Part shown: piece after piece, positions 46,983 to 55,879 of the stretch
Layout of the letters: every line of letters starts with the position of its first letter
Position numbering within the stretch: the stretch's first letter is position 1
NCBI RefSeq assembly: GCF_000372805.1
Contig: NZ_KB889870.1
Span: 154-64,153 of the forward strand
DNA: 64,000 bases
Origin: Marinobacter gelidimuriae
GTDB taxonomy: Bacteria > Pseudomonadota > Gammaproteobacteria > Pseudomonadales > Oleiphilaceae
Direction of reading: 5' to 3'
Made by a program: the position numbers and the translations under genes
The notes under the pieces: generated by a model
Seen by the model: only the letters and a program-made list of their open reading frames with translations
Told to the model about the DNA's origin: nothing
Database searches by the model: none

Positions 46983-48724
46983 GCTGCATTCTCCTCGGTT
47001 TTCTTCTTCGCTGGTTTGGTATTTTCCATCATGTCTCGGTTGCTACCGCCGGGTTTTACCGTCGGCCAAACGTTCTCTTCGCGAGCAATAGCCACGTGCA
47101 ACAGCATCGGGCCCTTGTAAGCAAAAATAGTCTCGATGCCCCGGCGAATCTGATCGGTGCGGTTGATGTGCAACGCTGGAATATCAAAAGCCCGCGCCAT
47201 AGCGACAAAATCCGGGTTGTCGTCCAGGTTAATGTGGCTTTCGCGGTTGCCGTAAAACAGCTCCTGCTGCTGGCGCACCATGCCCAGGCACTGGTTATCC
47301 AGAATGATTATTTTCAGCGGCAAGCGATAACGGCGAATAGTAGCCAGCTCCTGGGCGTTCATCATGAACGAGCCGTCGCCGGCTACGTTGATAACCGCGG
47401 TACCAGGCTTTGCGAACTGCGCGCCTATGGCCGCCGGCAGGCCAAAACCCATGGTGCCCAGGCCGCCGCTGGTCAGGTGCTGGCGCGGGTGATTGAACTG
47501 GTAGTGCTGTGCCACCCACATCTGGTGCTGGCCCACGTCGCAAGAAATAATCGTGTCATCACCGGCAATGCGGGACAGCTGGCGAACAAACGCCGGGCCG
47601 GTGATGGGTGCCAGGGCTTCCTCGTTATCCGCCGCCTGAAAGCCACCGGTGGTGAGCCAGGTGCGGCATTGCTTCTGCCAGGCTTCAATATTCAGCGGCT
47701 GTGCTTGTACCTCGCGGGTAAGGGCGCGCAACACGTCATTTAAATTGGCGTTGATGGTCACAGCCGCGGCTTTTATCTTGTTGAACTCGGCGCTGTCGGC
47801 ATCGATGTGAATAATCTTTGCGTTGGGAGCAAAGGTTTCCGGCTTGCCGGTCGCACGGTCATCCAGGCGGGCGCCGAACACCAGAAGCAGATCACATTCG
47901 TCCACCGCGCGATTGGCCGCACGACAGCCGTGCATGCCTAGCATGCCCAAGTGGTTCGGGTTGTGCCGGCCCGGGTTGCCAATGCCCTTTAGAGTTACAA
48001 CACCGGGCAGGGCAGAGTGTTCAGCAAACTCGCGAAAGCTGTCCTCAGCGCCGGCTAACGTGATGCCACCGCCGCTGTACAATAATGGCTGACGGGCCTC
48101 GCGCAGCAGGCGCAGAGTCTCGTTGATACCTTTATCAATAGCGGCGTTATGTGTGGCTGAATCGGTTCGTGGCTCTGTACTCTCAGAATGTTCGCACCCT
48201 TCATGATCAGCTGTTTCCGGGTTTACCTGAGTCAGCAGAATATCTTTGGGAATATCGATCCATACCGGTCCTGGCCGACCGCTTTGCGCCAAAGTAATCG
48301 CTTCAATAAGAATGCCGGGCAGGCTGTCGGCGTCATCCACCAGATAGCTGTGTTTAACAATGCCCAGAGTCATGCCCAGTACATCGGTCTCTTGAAACGC
48401 ATCGGTGCCAATCAGCTCGGAGGGCACCTGGCCGGTGATGACCAGCAGCGGCACCGAATCCTGAAACGCGTTGGCCACGCCGGTAATCAGGTTGGTAGCG
48501 CCCGGGCCGGACGTGGCAATGCACACGCCCAAGTTGCCGCTTGCGCGGGCGTAGCCGTCGGCGGCCAGGGCGCAGCCTTGCTCATGGCGGCACAGCACAT
48601 GTTCCACACTCACATCACCCACCAGAGCATCGTATAGCGGCATGATGCAACCGCCGGGATAGCCAAATACCGTGGCAATACTGTGCTGCTGGAAAGTCTG
48701 AAGTATGTGCTGCGCGCCGTTCAT
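46979..48724 (-). CDS. ilvG: Acetolactate synthase large subunit (IlvG)
   Basis: Thiamine-diphosphate enzyme that makes acetolactate or acetohydroxybutyrate, the first common step of valine, leucine and isoleucine synthesis. 581 residues: VFGYPGGCIMPLYDAL and the catalytic Glu in VLCRHEQGCALAADGYARASG, the central FAD-binding domain, and GDGSFMMNAQELATIRRYRLPLKIIILDNQ for metal-ThDP. It follows a transcription attenuator on the same strand. No other ilv genes are in the window. Confidence 0.95.
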   Translation of the reverse strand: MNGAQHILQTFQQHSIATVFGYPGGCIMPLYDALVGDVSVEHVLCRHEQGCALAADGYARASGNLGVCIATSGPGATNLITGVANAFQDSVPLLVITGQVPSELIGTDAFQETDVLGMTLGIVKHSYLVDDADSLPGILIEAITLAQSGRPGPVWIDIPKDILLTQVNPETADHEGCEHSESTEPRTDSATHNAAIDKGINETLRLLREARQPLLYSGGGITLAGAEDSFREFAEHSALPGVVTLKGIGNPGRHNPNHLGMLGMHGCRAANRAVDECDLLLVFGARLDDRATGKPETFAPNAKIIHIDADSAEFNKIKAAAVTINANLNDVLRALTREVQAQPLNIEAWQKQCRTWLTTGGFQAADNEEALAPITGPAFVRQLSRIAGDDTIISCDVGQHQMWVAQHYQFNHPRQHLTSGGLGTMGFGLPAAIGAQFAKPGTAVINVAGDGSFMMNAQELATIRRYRLPLKIIILDNQCLGMVRQQQELFYGNRESHINLDDNPDFVAMARAFDIPALHINRTDQIRRGIETIFAYKGPMLLHVAIAREENVWPTVKPGGSNRDMMENTKPAKKKTEENAA

Positions 48725-48777
48725 GGTCTGAGTCCCTGCGAGTGTTGGTTTACCGTTTAAAGTGTTTTCAAAAAGGC

Positions 48778-48817
48778 CAAAAAAAAGCCCCCGGGACCTT
48801 TCGGTGCCGGGGGCTTT
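48778..48817 (-). terminator. ilv attenuator terminator
   Basis: On the minus strand, AAAGCCCCCGG (48817-48807) and CCGGGGGCTTT (48794-48784) form an 11-bp stem with a 12-base loop, followed by a run of T. It lies 54 bases before the ilvG start. The sequence of its second arm also occurs inside the leader ORF (48879-48869), which can pair with the first arm and so prevent termination. Confidence 0.9.
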
Positions 48818-48835
48818 GGTGTTTGCAGTATCGGT

Positions 48836-48937
48836 TTAGAAATCTCGCCTCAACTGTGTATCCACGCAAAAGCCCCCGGGGGATACCATCACCACCAGGA
48901 CTAGCTTCACGAGGACAACAACAACGTTAAAGTTCAT
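48836..48937 (-). CDS. ilvL: ilv operon leader peptide
   Basis: A 33-residue ORF starting MNFNVVVVLVKLVLVVMV, with nine Val and three Leu codons in the first 18, then SPGGFCVDTQ and a stop at 48836. When charged Val- or Leu-tRNA is scarce, the ribosome should stall in the Val/Leu run; the downstream CCGGGGGCTTT (48879-48869) then pairs with the terminator's first arm and transcription goes on into ilvGM. The leader has no isoleucine codons. Unlisted by usual gene callers because of its size. Confidence 0.9.
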   Translation of the reverse strand: MNFNVVVVLVKLVLVVMVSPGGFCVDTQLRRDF

Positions 48938-49367
48938 TTAATACGTGTCTCTTTAAAATTCATTTACCGAATCTGTGTAGAATCTAACCTGATTTTTATG
49001 CGCCTGGCAACCTGTTTTTTCAGTGGTGTTCGCAACAACCGGTTTTTTCTATGAGAGCAGTATGAACAAATTCAAATGGAGCTCTGTCGGCCTGTCCGTC
49101 GTGTTAATTGTGGCGTTGCTAGTCTGGATGGCCAGCGGCGAAATCAAACAGACAGAAACCAAAGCGCCGGAACGATCGGCACAGCAGAACACCGAGTTGA
49201 GCCGGGTAGAGGTCACAACCCTGAACGCTCGTAATTATCAGCCCGAATTGTTGGTACAAGGGCAGGTCTTACCGTGGCGATCCGTTATGGTGTCGGCCCG
49301 GGTATCCGCAACGGTGAAATCACTGGTGGTGGAACTGGGTGACACCGTCAGCCAGGGGCAAACATTA

Positions 49368-49391
49368 CTCACCCTCACCCTCACCCTCACC
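49368..49391 (+). repeat. Hexamer repeat at a chimera junction
   Basis: CTCACC repeated four times, encoding Leu-Thr repeats, exactly where fusion-protein sequence changes to permease sequence. Slippage changes length by two residues without breaking frame. Confidence 0.7.
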
Positions 49392-49773
49392 GACGACCGC
49401 AGCCTTGACGGCATTGAATGGCGCCTGAAGGTGAATCGCGAAGCGGCTGCCCGTTTCGGTACCGACGTGGCCAGCATCGGCAATGCCGTGCGGCTGGTGG
49501 CCATAGGGCTGATGCTGCTGATTCTGGTGACCCAGTTCAACTCGCTGTACCAAAGCTTTTTGATTTTGTCGGCCATTGTGCTGGGCATAAACGTAGATTT
49601 GATTACGCCGTCACTAGGGCTAAACGCGCCATCCACCCAATGGTGGACCCAGATGTCCAGCGCCATTGCCGGCGGGCTGACGTTCGCAACCCTGCTTACG
49701 CTGCTGCTAACACCGGCGCTGCTGGTATTGGGTGAGCAAAGCGGGCAAAAAGTGAAACAGTTGCTGGGAGCTA

Positions 49774-49798
49774 GGGGGCGGGTTTCAAATCCGTCCCC
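49774..49798 (+). repeat. REP-like palindrome, copy 2 (diverged)
   Basis: Arms GGGGGCGGGTTT and AAATCCGTCCCC around one C. Compared with copies 1 and 3, the paired changes keep pairing with two G-T wobbles, so the structure seems conserved. It lies in the tail of the RND chimera and before the convergent djlA gene. Confidence 0.75.
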
Positions 49799-49822
49799 TA
49801 GAGCCTGTCCCCGGGAGTCGCA

Positions 49823-50602
49823 CTATCCATTTGCACTGCGGGCGTCTTTGATTACGTCATAAGCATGGGTGATTTCACCGGTGCGCTCTTCGGCCATCTC
49901 GCGCATGCTTTCCGGTAATCCGCGGCCGGCCAGTTTGTCCGGATGGTTCTCGCTCATCAATTTGCGGTACACCTTTTTGATGTCGTCATCGCTGTCTTGG
50001 GGCGACACGCCCAGCACTTTATAGGCGTCGTCGGTCTGTTGGACGCTGGAGCGCTGGCCGCCGCCGGTCTGGCTGTAATGGGCACCACGCAGCATGGCTT
50101 CCAGCTGGTCAACCTGGCTTTCCGGCAACCCCAGGCCACGGGCAATTTTAACCAGCATCTCGTGCTCGGCCGGGTGCACTACGCCATCGGCGGCTACAGC
50201 CGATACCTGAACCTGCAGAAACATCTGCAGCAAAGCCGGCTGGCCGCCGCTGACGCGCATAAAGCGTTGCAGTTCGGCGTCCAGATCAAACTCTGGTGCT
50301 TTGCCGCGGTTGAACGCGGCGCGGGCGTTGGTCTTCTGGCTTTCGTTCAGGCGAAAGCGGGTAAACATGGCTTCTGCCACGGCGATTTCATTTTGTGAAA
50401 CCACGCCGTCGGCTTTGCACACCGCACCCATGACCGCGAACACAGACTCAACAAAACCGCTTTGAATATTTTGCAGTTTTCCGATTAACCGGCTTTTTAT
50501 TCGGTTCAGTAAAAATGCACCAATCGCGCCGCCAATAACGAAGCCGGCGAAGCCGCCAAAGGCCGAGCCAATCAGGCCACCCAGAATGATTGCAAACAGC
50601 AT
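49823..50602 (-). CDS. djlA: Co-chaperone DjlA
   Basis: Membrane-anchored DnaJ-type co-chaperone of DnaK. 259 residues: N-terminal glycine-rich membrane helix (LFAIILGGLIGSAFGGFAGFV), a TerB-like helical domain (about 45-165), and a C-terminal J domain from YKVLGVSPQDSDDDIKKVYRKLM with the key HPD in ENHPDKLAGRGLP. Start at ATG 50602 with AAAGGATACC upstream; a longer frame opens earlier. The HPD motif is intact. Confidence 0.92.
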   Translation of the reverse strand: MLFAIILGGLIGSAFGGFAGFVIGGAIGAFLLNRIKSRLIGKLQNIQSGFVESVFAVMGAVCKADGVVSQNEIAVAEAMFTRFRLNESQKTNARAAFNRGKAPEFDLDAELQRFMRVSGGQPALLQMFLQVQVSAVAADGVVHPAEHEMLVKIARGLGLPESQVDQLEAMLRGAHYSQTGGGQRSSVQQTDDAYKVLGVSPQDSDDDIKKVYRKLMSENHPDKLAGRGLPESMREMAEERTGEITHAYDVIKDARSANG

Positions 50603-50720
50603 TAAGGTATCCTTTGTAAAAGATTTAGATCGTGGAAATATACGGGTTTTTGCCACTTAATACATGAATAGCGCGTTACAAGGGTATTTTTTCGCACAAT
50701 TCTCGGCTTCTGGACCGGGT

Positions 50721-52007
50721 TTAAGGCGCTTGTAACAATGCCGTTAGCAAACCGGCCGCCAGCGACAATACCATGGGCACCGTCACCAGCAATCCAGTCT
50801 GGCGGCTGCCAATACCCAGTGCCATGCCGGATTTCACCAGATTGTTCACCGCCGCGGCGATCACAATGCCTATTACCGCGGTATTGCTGTCCAGACCAGC
50901 GAGGGACATGCGGGTGAGCGACAGAGTAATGGCATCCACATCTGCGATGCCTGAACTGGCGGCCAGCACATAGATGCCGGTATCGCCCAGCCAGTTTTTC
51001 AGGAACTCACCCAACAGCAGGATGCCGGTCAGAAGAGCACCAAAAACCAGGGCCGAGGTTAAGTCCAACGGATTCTGGCTTAGCACCGGCTGGCTGACAT
51101 TGCTGTTGTGGCTGTGCCGATACCAGATTATCAGGGCCGGGCCGTAAAGCAGCGCCGTCATCACCAGAACCGGGAGCACCAGGCTGGGAAGCAGAGCCGG
51201 CGCAATCACAAAGCAGTAAATCAGAATGCGCGGAAACATGGTGCCGCAAGCAATCAAAATGCCGGCCGCCAGTTGCGGCGCTATTTGCGGCGCCTTTGCA
51301 GACTGCCGCGCAAAGTGCAGGGTCAGCGCGGTAGACGAGCTCAAGCCGGCGAACAGACTGGTGAACAGAATACCCTTTTGAGTGCCGGCCAAACGCATAG
51401 CGAAATAGCCGACAAAGGAAATGGAGGCAATCATCACCACCATCCACCAGATTTCCCGCGGGTTCAGCACACCGCCGGGGCCCATGCTTTGATTGGGTAA
51501 CAAGGGCAGCATCACCACGGAAATCAGCAGTAGCTTCAGCGCTGCGTCCAGCTCGCTGGCCTGAAGTTTATGTACCAGGCTGTGAATCTCTTCCTTATTG
51601 TCCAGAATGATAGCCGTGACCACCGCTGCTGCCGTGGCAATCACAGGATCTATGGCCACCGCAATGGCGCCAAAACAAAAGGTCAGCACCATGCCGATGA
51701 TTCCGGTAATGCTGAAGTTGCGGATGTACTGCAAACGGCTGTTGTAGGCAACCAGGCCTGTCGCAACCACGGCAATCAGCAATACCGGGAATGCCCAGGC
51801 TGAAAGTTCGCGGGTAATCAGCGCGGCCACCCCGCCCAGTAAGCCGACGAGCGCAAAGGTGCGAATACCCGCAATACGATCGCCGGATTTCTGTTCGCGG
51901 GCATCCCAGCCCCGTTCCAGGCCCACAATGGCGCCCAGCAACAAAGCAATGGCCAAACGGATAGTGGATTGATTAGTGGCCAAAAAATCGGTGGTTACGT
52001 TGTCCAT
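50721..52007 (-). CDS. MgtC/SapB-type membrane protein (DUF4010)
   Basis: An integral membrane protein of 428 residues. The N-terminal part has the MgtC signature LAIALLLGAIVGLERGW and RIAGIRTFALVGLLGGVAA; the C-terminal half, with about eight helices, is the DUF4010 domain (LFAGLSSSTALTLHFAR, ASSGIADVDAITLSL). The start is ATG 52007 (MDNVTTDFL) with AGGACAG upstream. MgtC proteins matter for low-magnesium survival; the function of this fused form is not known. Confidence 0.85.
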   Translation of the reverse strand: MDNVTTDFLATNQSTIRLAIALLLGAIVGLERGWDAREQKSGDRIAGIRTFALVGLLGGVAALITRELSAWAFPVLLIAVVATGLVAYNSRLQYIRNFSITGIIGMVLTFCFGAIAVAIDPVIATAAAVVTAIILDNKEEIHSLVHKLQASELDAALKLLLISVVMLPLLPNQSMGPGGVLNPREIWWMVVMIASISFVGYFAMRLAGTQKGILFTSLFAGLSSSTALTLHFARQSAKAPQIAPQLAAGILIACGTMFPRILIYCFVIAPALLPSLVLPVLVMTALLYGPALIIWYRHSHNSNVSQPVLSQNPLDLTSALVFGALLTGILLLGEFLKNWLGDTGIYVLAASSGIADVDAITLSLTRMSLAGLDSNTAVIGIVIAAAVNNLVKSGMALGIGSRQTGLLVTVPMVLSLAAGLLTALLQAP

Positions 52008-52208
52008 GGTAATAACTGTCCTGCACAGCGGTTTTTGCCAGGCAACACAATCTGCTAAACTCTGTCGCCTTTTCACAGCTATTTTCACGCTTACAACCCA
52101 TTACCACAACCGCAGACGGTTGCTGGCGATAGCGGCTGTCGCAATGACCCGACCTGAGTAACCCTTAAGCAACTCTTAAGAAGCTCTTAAGTAAAAACGG
52201 AACCCGAT

Positions 52209-53696
52209 ATGGTGAACACCCTTAAACATCAATGGCTGTCGAATGTGCGCGGCGATTTACTCGCGGGCGTGGTGGTGGCGCTGGCGCTGATTCCCGAAGC
52301 CATTGCCTTTTCCATTATTGCCGGCGTAGACCCGAAAGTAGGGCTTTACGCGTCATTCTGCATTGCCGTGATCATCGCCTTTGTTGGCGGCCGGCCGGGC
52401 ATGATTTCTGCCGCCACCGGCGCCATGGCGCTGTTAATGGTCACCCTGGTAAAAGAACACGGCCTGGAATATCTGATGGCAGCCACCTTGCTAACAGGCC
52501 TTATTCAGCTGGTGGCCGGCTATTTAAAGCTCGGCAGCCTGATGCGCTTTGTATCACGCTCGGTGGTGACCGGCTTCGTCAACGCCTTGGCCATCCTGAT
52601 TTTCATGGCACAGTTACCGGAACTGACCAACGTTACCTGGCACGTCTACGCACTCACAGCGGCGGGCCTGGGCATCATCTATTTGTTTCCTTATATACCG
52701 AAGCTGGGCAAGGTGCTGCCGTCGCCGTTGGTTTGCATTGTGGGGCTGACGGTTGTGGCGTTCCTGTTTGATATCGACGTGCGTACCGTGGGTGATATGG
52801 GCGATCTGCCGGACACACTGCCGATTTTCCTGTGGCCAGATGTGCCGCTGAATCTTGAAACCCTGATGATTATTTTGCCCTACGCCATACCGCTGGCGTC
52901 AGTGGGCCTGCTGGAATCGATGATGACAGCCACCATCGTGGACGACCTGACCGATACCGAAAGCGACCGTAACCGCGAATGCAAGGGGCAGGGTATTGCC
53001 AACATCGGTTCTGGCTTGCTGGGCGGTATGGCGGGCTGCGCCATGATTGGCCAGTCGATCATCAATATAAAATCCGGTGGCCGTGGCCGCCTGTCGACGC
53101 TGTTCGCGGGTGTTTTTCTGATGGTGTTGATTCTGGTGTTGGACGACTTTCTGGTGCGCATTCCCATGGCCGCGTTGGTGGCGGTGATGATTATGGTGTC
53201 CATCGGCACCTTCTCATGGGAGTCTATCCGCAATCTGAAAACCCATCCGTTGTCGTCCAACATCGTGATGCTGGTGACGGTCGTGGTTGTCGTGTTCACT
53301 CACAACCTGGCACTGGGCGTATTTGCCGGTGTGTTGTTGGCGGCGCTGTTTTTCGCCAACAAAATTGGCCATTACATGGGCGTGGATAGTGCTCTGAACG
53401 AGGCCGACAGCACTCGTACCTACACGGTTACCGGGCAAGTATTCTTCAGTTCGTCGGAAAAGTTTGTAGCCGCCTTTGACTTCCGTGAAGTGGTCGATAA
53501 GGTAGTAATAGATGTGAGTCGCGCTCACTTCTGGGACATTACCGCCGTGGGTGCGCTAGACAAGGTTGTTATCAAGTTCCGTCGCGAAGGCGCCGAGGTA
53601 GAAGTCATTGGCATGAACGAAGCCAGTGCCACCATCGTTGACCGCTTTGGTGTGCACGACAAGCCGGAAGGCGTTGACCAGCTTATAGGCCATTAA
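52209..53696 (+). CDS. SulP-family anion transporter with STAS domain
   Basis: An inner-membrane transporter of the SLC26/SulP family, 495 residues. The first 380 or so are membrane helices ([25 protein letters not shown] is the family signature; [18 protein letters not shown] also typical). The C-terminus is a STAS domain ([23 protein letters not shown]). Substrates in the family include sulfate and bicarbonate. The next gene, one base after the stop, encodes a universal stress protein, a pairing often seen with bicarbonate-type SulP genes; sulfate is equally possible. Confidence 0.9.
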   Translation: MVNTLKHQWLSNVRGDLLAGVVVALALIPEAIAFSIIAGVDPKVGLYASFCIAVIIAFVGGRPGMISAATGAMALLMVTLVKEHGLEYLMAATLLTGLIQLVAGYLKLGSLMRFVSRSVVTGFVNALAILIFMAQLPELTNVTWHVYALTAAGLGIIYLFPYIPKLGKVLPSPLVCIVGLTVVAFLFDIDVRTVGDMGDLPDTLPIFLWPDVPLNLETLMIILPYAIPLASVGLLESMMTATIVDDLTDTESDRNRECKGQGIANIGSGLLGGMAGCAMIGQSIINIKSGGRGRLSTLFAGVFLMVLILVLDDFLVRIPMAALVAVMIMVSIGTFSWESIRNLKTHPLSSNIVMLVTVVVVVFTHNLALGVFAGVLLAALFFANKIGHYMGVDSALNEADSTRTYTVTGQVFFSSSEKFVAAFDFREVVDKVVIDVSRAHFWDITAVGALDKVVIKFRREGAEVEVIGMNEASATIVDRFGVHDKPEGVDQLIGH

Positions 53697-53697
53697 T

Positions 53698-54639
53698 ATG
53701 CAAAATACGACACCGAACGCCAAGCATCCTTCACAACAGGCGTCACAACAAGCGTCACAAGAGACGCAGCAAAACGCGCCGCAAGACACCTTGTACGTGG
53801 TGGCCTGCATTGACGGCTCACGCGCTGCGCCGGCGGTGTGTGACTACGCTGCCTGGGCGAGCAAATATATGGACTCGCCGCTGACCCTGCTGCACGTGCT
53901 GGACGAAGAGCGCTACCCGTCAGAGCCGGACCTGGCCGGCAACATTGGCCTGGGCAGCCGCGAGCATTTGCTGGACGAACTGGCCGAACTGGATCGCAAA
54001 CGCTCTAAACTCGCTTTGGAGCACGGCAATCACATGCTGGAAAACGCCGAGCAGCGAGTTAAGCAGGCGGGCATCAGCGACATCAAAAAGCGTCAGCGCC
54101 ACGGCGACCTAACCGAATCCCTACTGGCGCTTCAGGAACAGACGCGCTTATTGGTGATGGGCCTTTATGGCGAAAGCAGCTCCGACCGCGATGTGCGCAT
54201 TGGCAGTCAGCTGGAGACGGTGATTCGCAGCATGAGCCGCCCAATTCTGCTGGTTCCAGACAACTTTTCCGCGCCGCAAAGCTCCATGTTGGCTTTTGAC
54301 GGCAGTGCTACCGCGTTTCGTGGAGTAGAACACTTAGCCGCCAGCCAGGTTTTGAAAGGCATGCCGCTGCACCTGGTGATGGTGGGCGAGGAAAGCCCAG
54401 AGGCCATGGTGCAGTTGCGCAAAGCCGAAGCCATGCTGGCGCCGCTGGAAGCCGAAATAACCCTGGCCATCCGCAGTGGTGAGGTAGAGCCAGTGCTGCA
54501 CAGTTATCAGGACGAGCACAACATCGATTTGCTGGTGATGGGAGCCTACGGCCACTCAAAAATCCGCAGGTTCCTGCTCGGTAGTACCACCACCAACATG
54601 CTGAAAACGGCCAAAAAACCATTGGTTATTCTGCGCTGA
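53698..54639 (+). CDS. Tandem universal stress protein
   Basis: A cytoplasmic protein of 313 residues with two UspA domains. The first 35 residues are Gln/Ser/Thr-rich (KHPSQQASQQASQETQQ) and come from a short repeat. Domain 1 (about 28-185) contains LYVVACIDGSRAAPAVCDYA and ends ILLVPDN; domain 2 (about 190-313) ends with the nucleotide-loop-like LLVMGAYGHSKIRRFLLGS. Separated from the SulP stop by a single base, so co-translated and probably regulating or sensing with the transporter. Confidence 0.88.
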   Translation: MQNTTPNAKHPSQQASQQASQETQQNAPQDTLYVVACIDGSRAAPAVCDYAAWASKYMDSPLTLLHVLDEERYPSEPDLAGNIGLGSREHLLDELAELDRKRSKLALEHGNHMLENAEQRVKQAGISDIKKRQRHGDLTESLLALQEQTRLLVMGLYGESSSDRDVRIGSQLETVIRSMSRPILLVPDNFSAPQSSMLAFDGSATAFRGVEHLAASQVLKGMPLHLVMVGEESPEAMVQLRKAEAMLAPLEAEITLAIRSGEVEPVLHSYQDEHNIDLLVMGAYGHSKIRRFLLGSTTTNMLKTAKKPLVILR

Positions 54640-54653
54640 GAAATTACGCACTA

Positions 54654-54678
54654 GGGGACAGATTTCAAATCTGTCCCC
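54654..54678 (+). repeat. REP-like palindrome, copy 3
   Basis: Identical to copy 1 (32098-32122). It lies between the convergent stress-protein and flavoprotein genes and may stop or protect both transcripts. Confidence 0.8.
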
Positions 54679-54694
54679 GGTCTGGCTCCCAAAC

Positions 54695-55879
54695 TCACGC
54701 CGCTTGCCCGGCCGCCACCCCCGATGCCCAGGCCCACTGAAAGTTATGCCCGCCCAGGTGGCCAGTCACGTCTACCACTTCACCGATAAAGTACAAATCC
54801 GGCTGTTCCAGAACCGCCATGGTTTTAGAGGACAGCTGGCGGGTATCTACGCCGCCCAGGGTCACTTCCGCGGTGCGATAGCCTTCGGTGCCTGCGGGCT
54901 TTATGGTCCACTGCTGCAGCGTGCGGCTGATGTGCTCGATATCCGGGTTGCGGTAGCTTTGAAGCGGGCCCGCCCAGCGCTGCAGCTCGTTGAAGGCTTG
55001 CGCGAAGCGTTTTGGCAGGTGCGCGTTCAGATAGTGTTCGAGCGTGCTTTGCGGTTTGAGCTTGCGCAGGCCTAGCAGATCTTGCTCAACCTGCTGCTGC
55101 GGTAGCAGGTTGATGTGCAGTTCGTCACCGGGCTGCCAGAAGCTGGAAATTTGCAGCATGCTTGGGCCACTTAAACCGCGGTGGGTAACCAGCATTGGTT
55201 CCTGGAACTGTTCATGATTGCACTCCGCGCTTACCGGGCAGCTGATGCCAGCCAACGGCGCCAGTGTCATCTTCAGCTCGGGGTGTAGGGTAAAGGGCAC
55301 CAGCCCGGCGCGGGTGGGTAGTATTTCCAGCCCGAATTGGCGGGCCAGGTCGTAGCCGAAGCCGGAAGCCCCCAGGGTGGGGATAGACAGCCCGCCACAG
55401 GCAACGACCAAAGACTCACAGGTTAATGCCTGGCCACCCGCCGTCAGGCAATAACCTTTGGGCGTTCTGGCCACCTGCGTTACGCCGGTTTTCAGGCGCA
55501 CTTCAGCGCCGGCCCATTCACATTCAGTCAGCAGCATGTTCAGAATGTCTTTGGCGCTGTGCTGACAGAATAACTGGCCCGGTGCCTTCTCTTCGTACTC
55601 CACTCCGTGCCGTTCCACCAGCTCCAGAAAATGCCTGGGGGTGTAGCGTTTCAGCGCCGAAATGCAGTAATGCGGGTTGTCTGACAGAAAGTTCGCGGTG
55701 GTGCTGTTCAGATTAGTGAAATTACAACGCCCGCCGCCGCTCATCAGAATTTTCTTGCCGGCCTTATTAGCATGGTCCAGCACCAGCACTTTACGGCCGC
55801 GATAACCAGCGGTAGCGGCGCACATCAGCCCGGCCGCGCCGGCGCCGATGATAATGACGTCGTATTCGGTAATGGCCAT
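54695..55879 (-). CDS. FAD-dependent oxidoreductase, BaiN/HI0933 type
   Basis: A flavoprotein of 394 residues. The FAD-binding Rossmann motif is at the start (YDVIIIGAGAAGLMCAATAG), followed by GRKVLVLDHANKAGKKILMSGGGRCNFTN, the family hallmark. It ends with YFIGEVVDVTGHLGGHNFQWAWASG, which closes the FAD site. The family includes the bile-acid reductase BaiN but most members have no known substrate. Its ATG overlaps the stop of the FixL/FixJ chimera. Confidence 0.88.
   Translation of the reverse strand: MAITEYDVIIIGAGAAGLMCAATAGYRGRKVLVLDHANKAGKKILMSGGGRCNFTNLNSTTANFLSDNPHYCISALKRYTPRHFLELVERHGVEYEEKAPGQLFCQHSAKDILNMLLTECEWAGAEVRLKTGVTQVARTPKGYCLTAGGQALTCESLVVACGGLSIPTLGASGFGYDLARQFGLEILPTRAGLVPFTLHPELKMTLAPLAGISCPVSAECNHEQFQEPMLVTHRGLSGPSMLQISSFWQPGDELHINLLPQQQVEQDLLGLRKLKPQSTLEHYLNAHLPKRFAQAFNELQRWAGPLQSYRNPDIEHISRTLQQWTIKPAGTEGYRTAEVTLGGVDTRQLSSKTMAVLEQPDLYFIGEVVDVTGHLGGHNFQWAWASGVAAGQAA

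Larger units (their letters stand above)
49062..49862 (+). pseudogene. RND efflux chimera: fusion-protein head joined to permease pieces
   Basis: One open frame of 266 residues made of parts of two or more genes. Residues 1-108 are the start of a periplasmic membrane-fusion protein (membrane helix 8-24, then LVQGQVLPWRSVMVSARVSATV and LGDTVSQGQTLL). Residues 109-146 are from an RND permease porter domain (GIEWRLKVNREAAARFGTDV, ASIGNAVRLV). Residues 147-175 are a permease membrane helix (LVTQFNSLYQSFLILSAIV). Residues 185-225 are the last permease helix (APSTQWWTQMSSAIAGGLTF). The last 30 residues read through a REP-like repeat. At least three deletions are needed, all keeping frame. Not a working pump. 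Confidence 0.8.
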
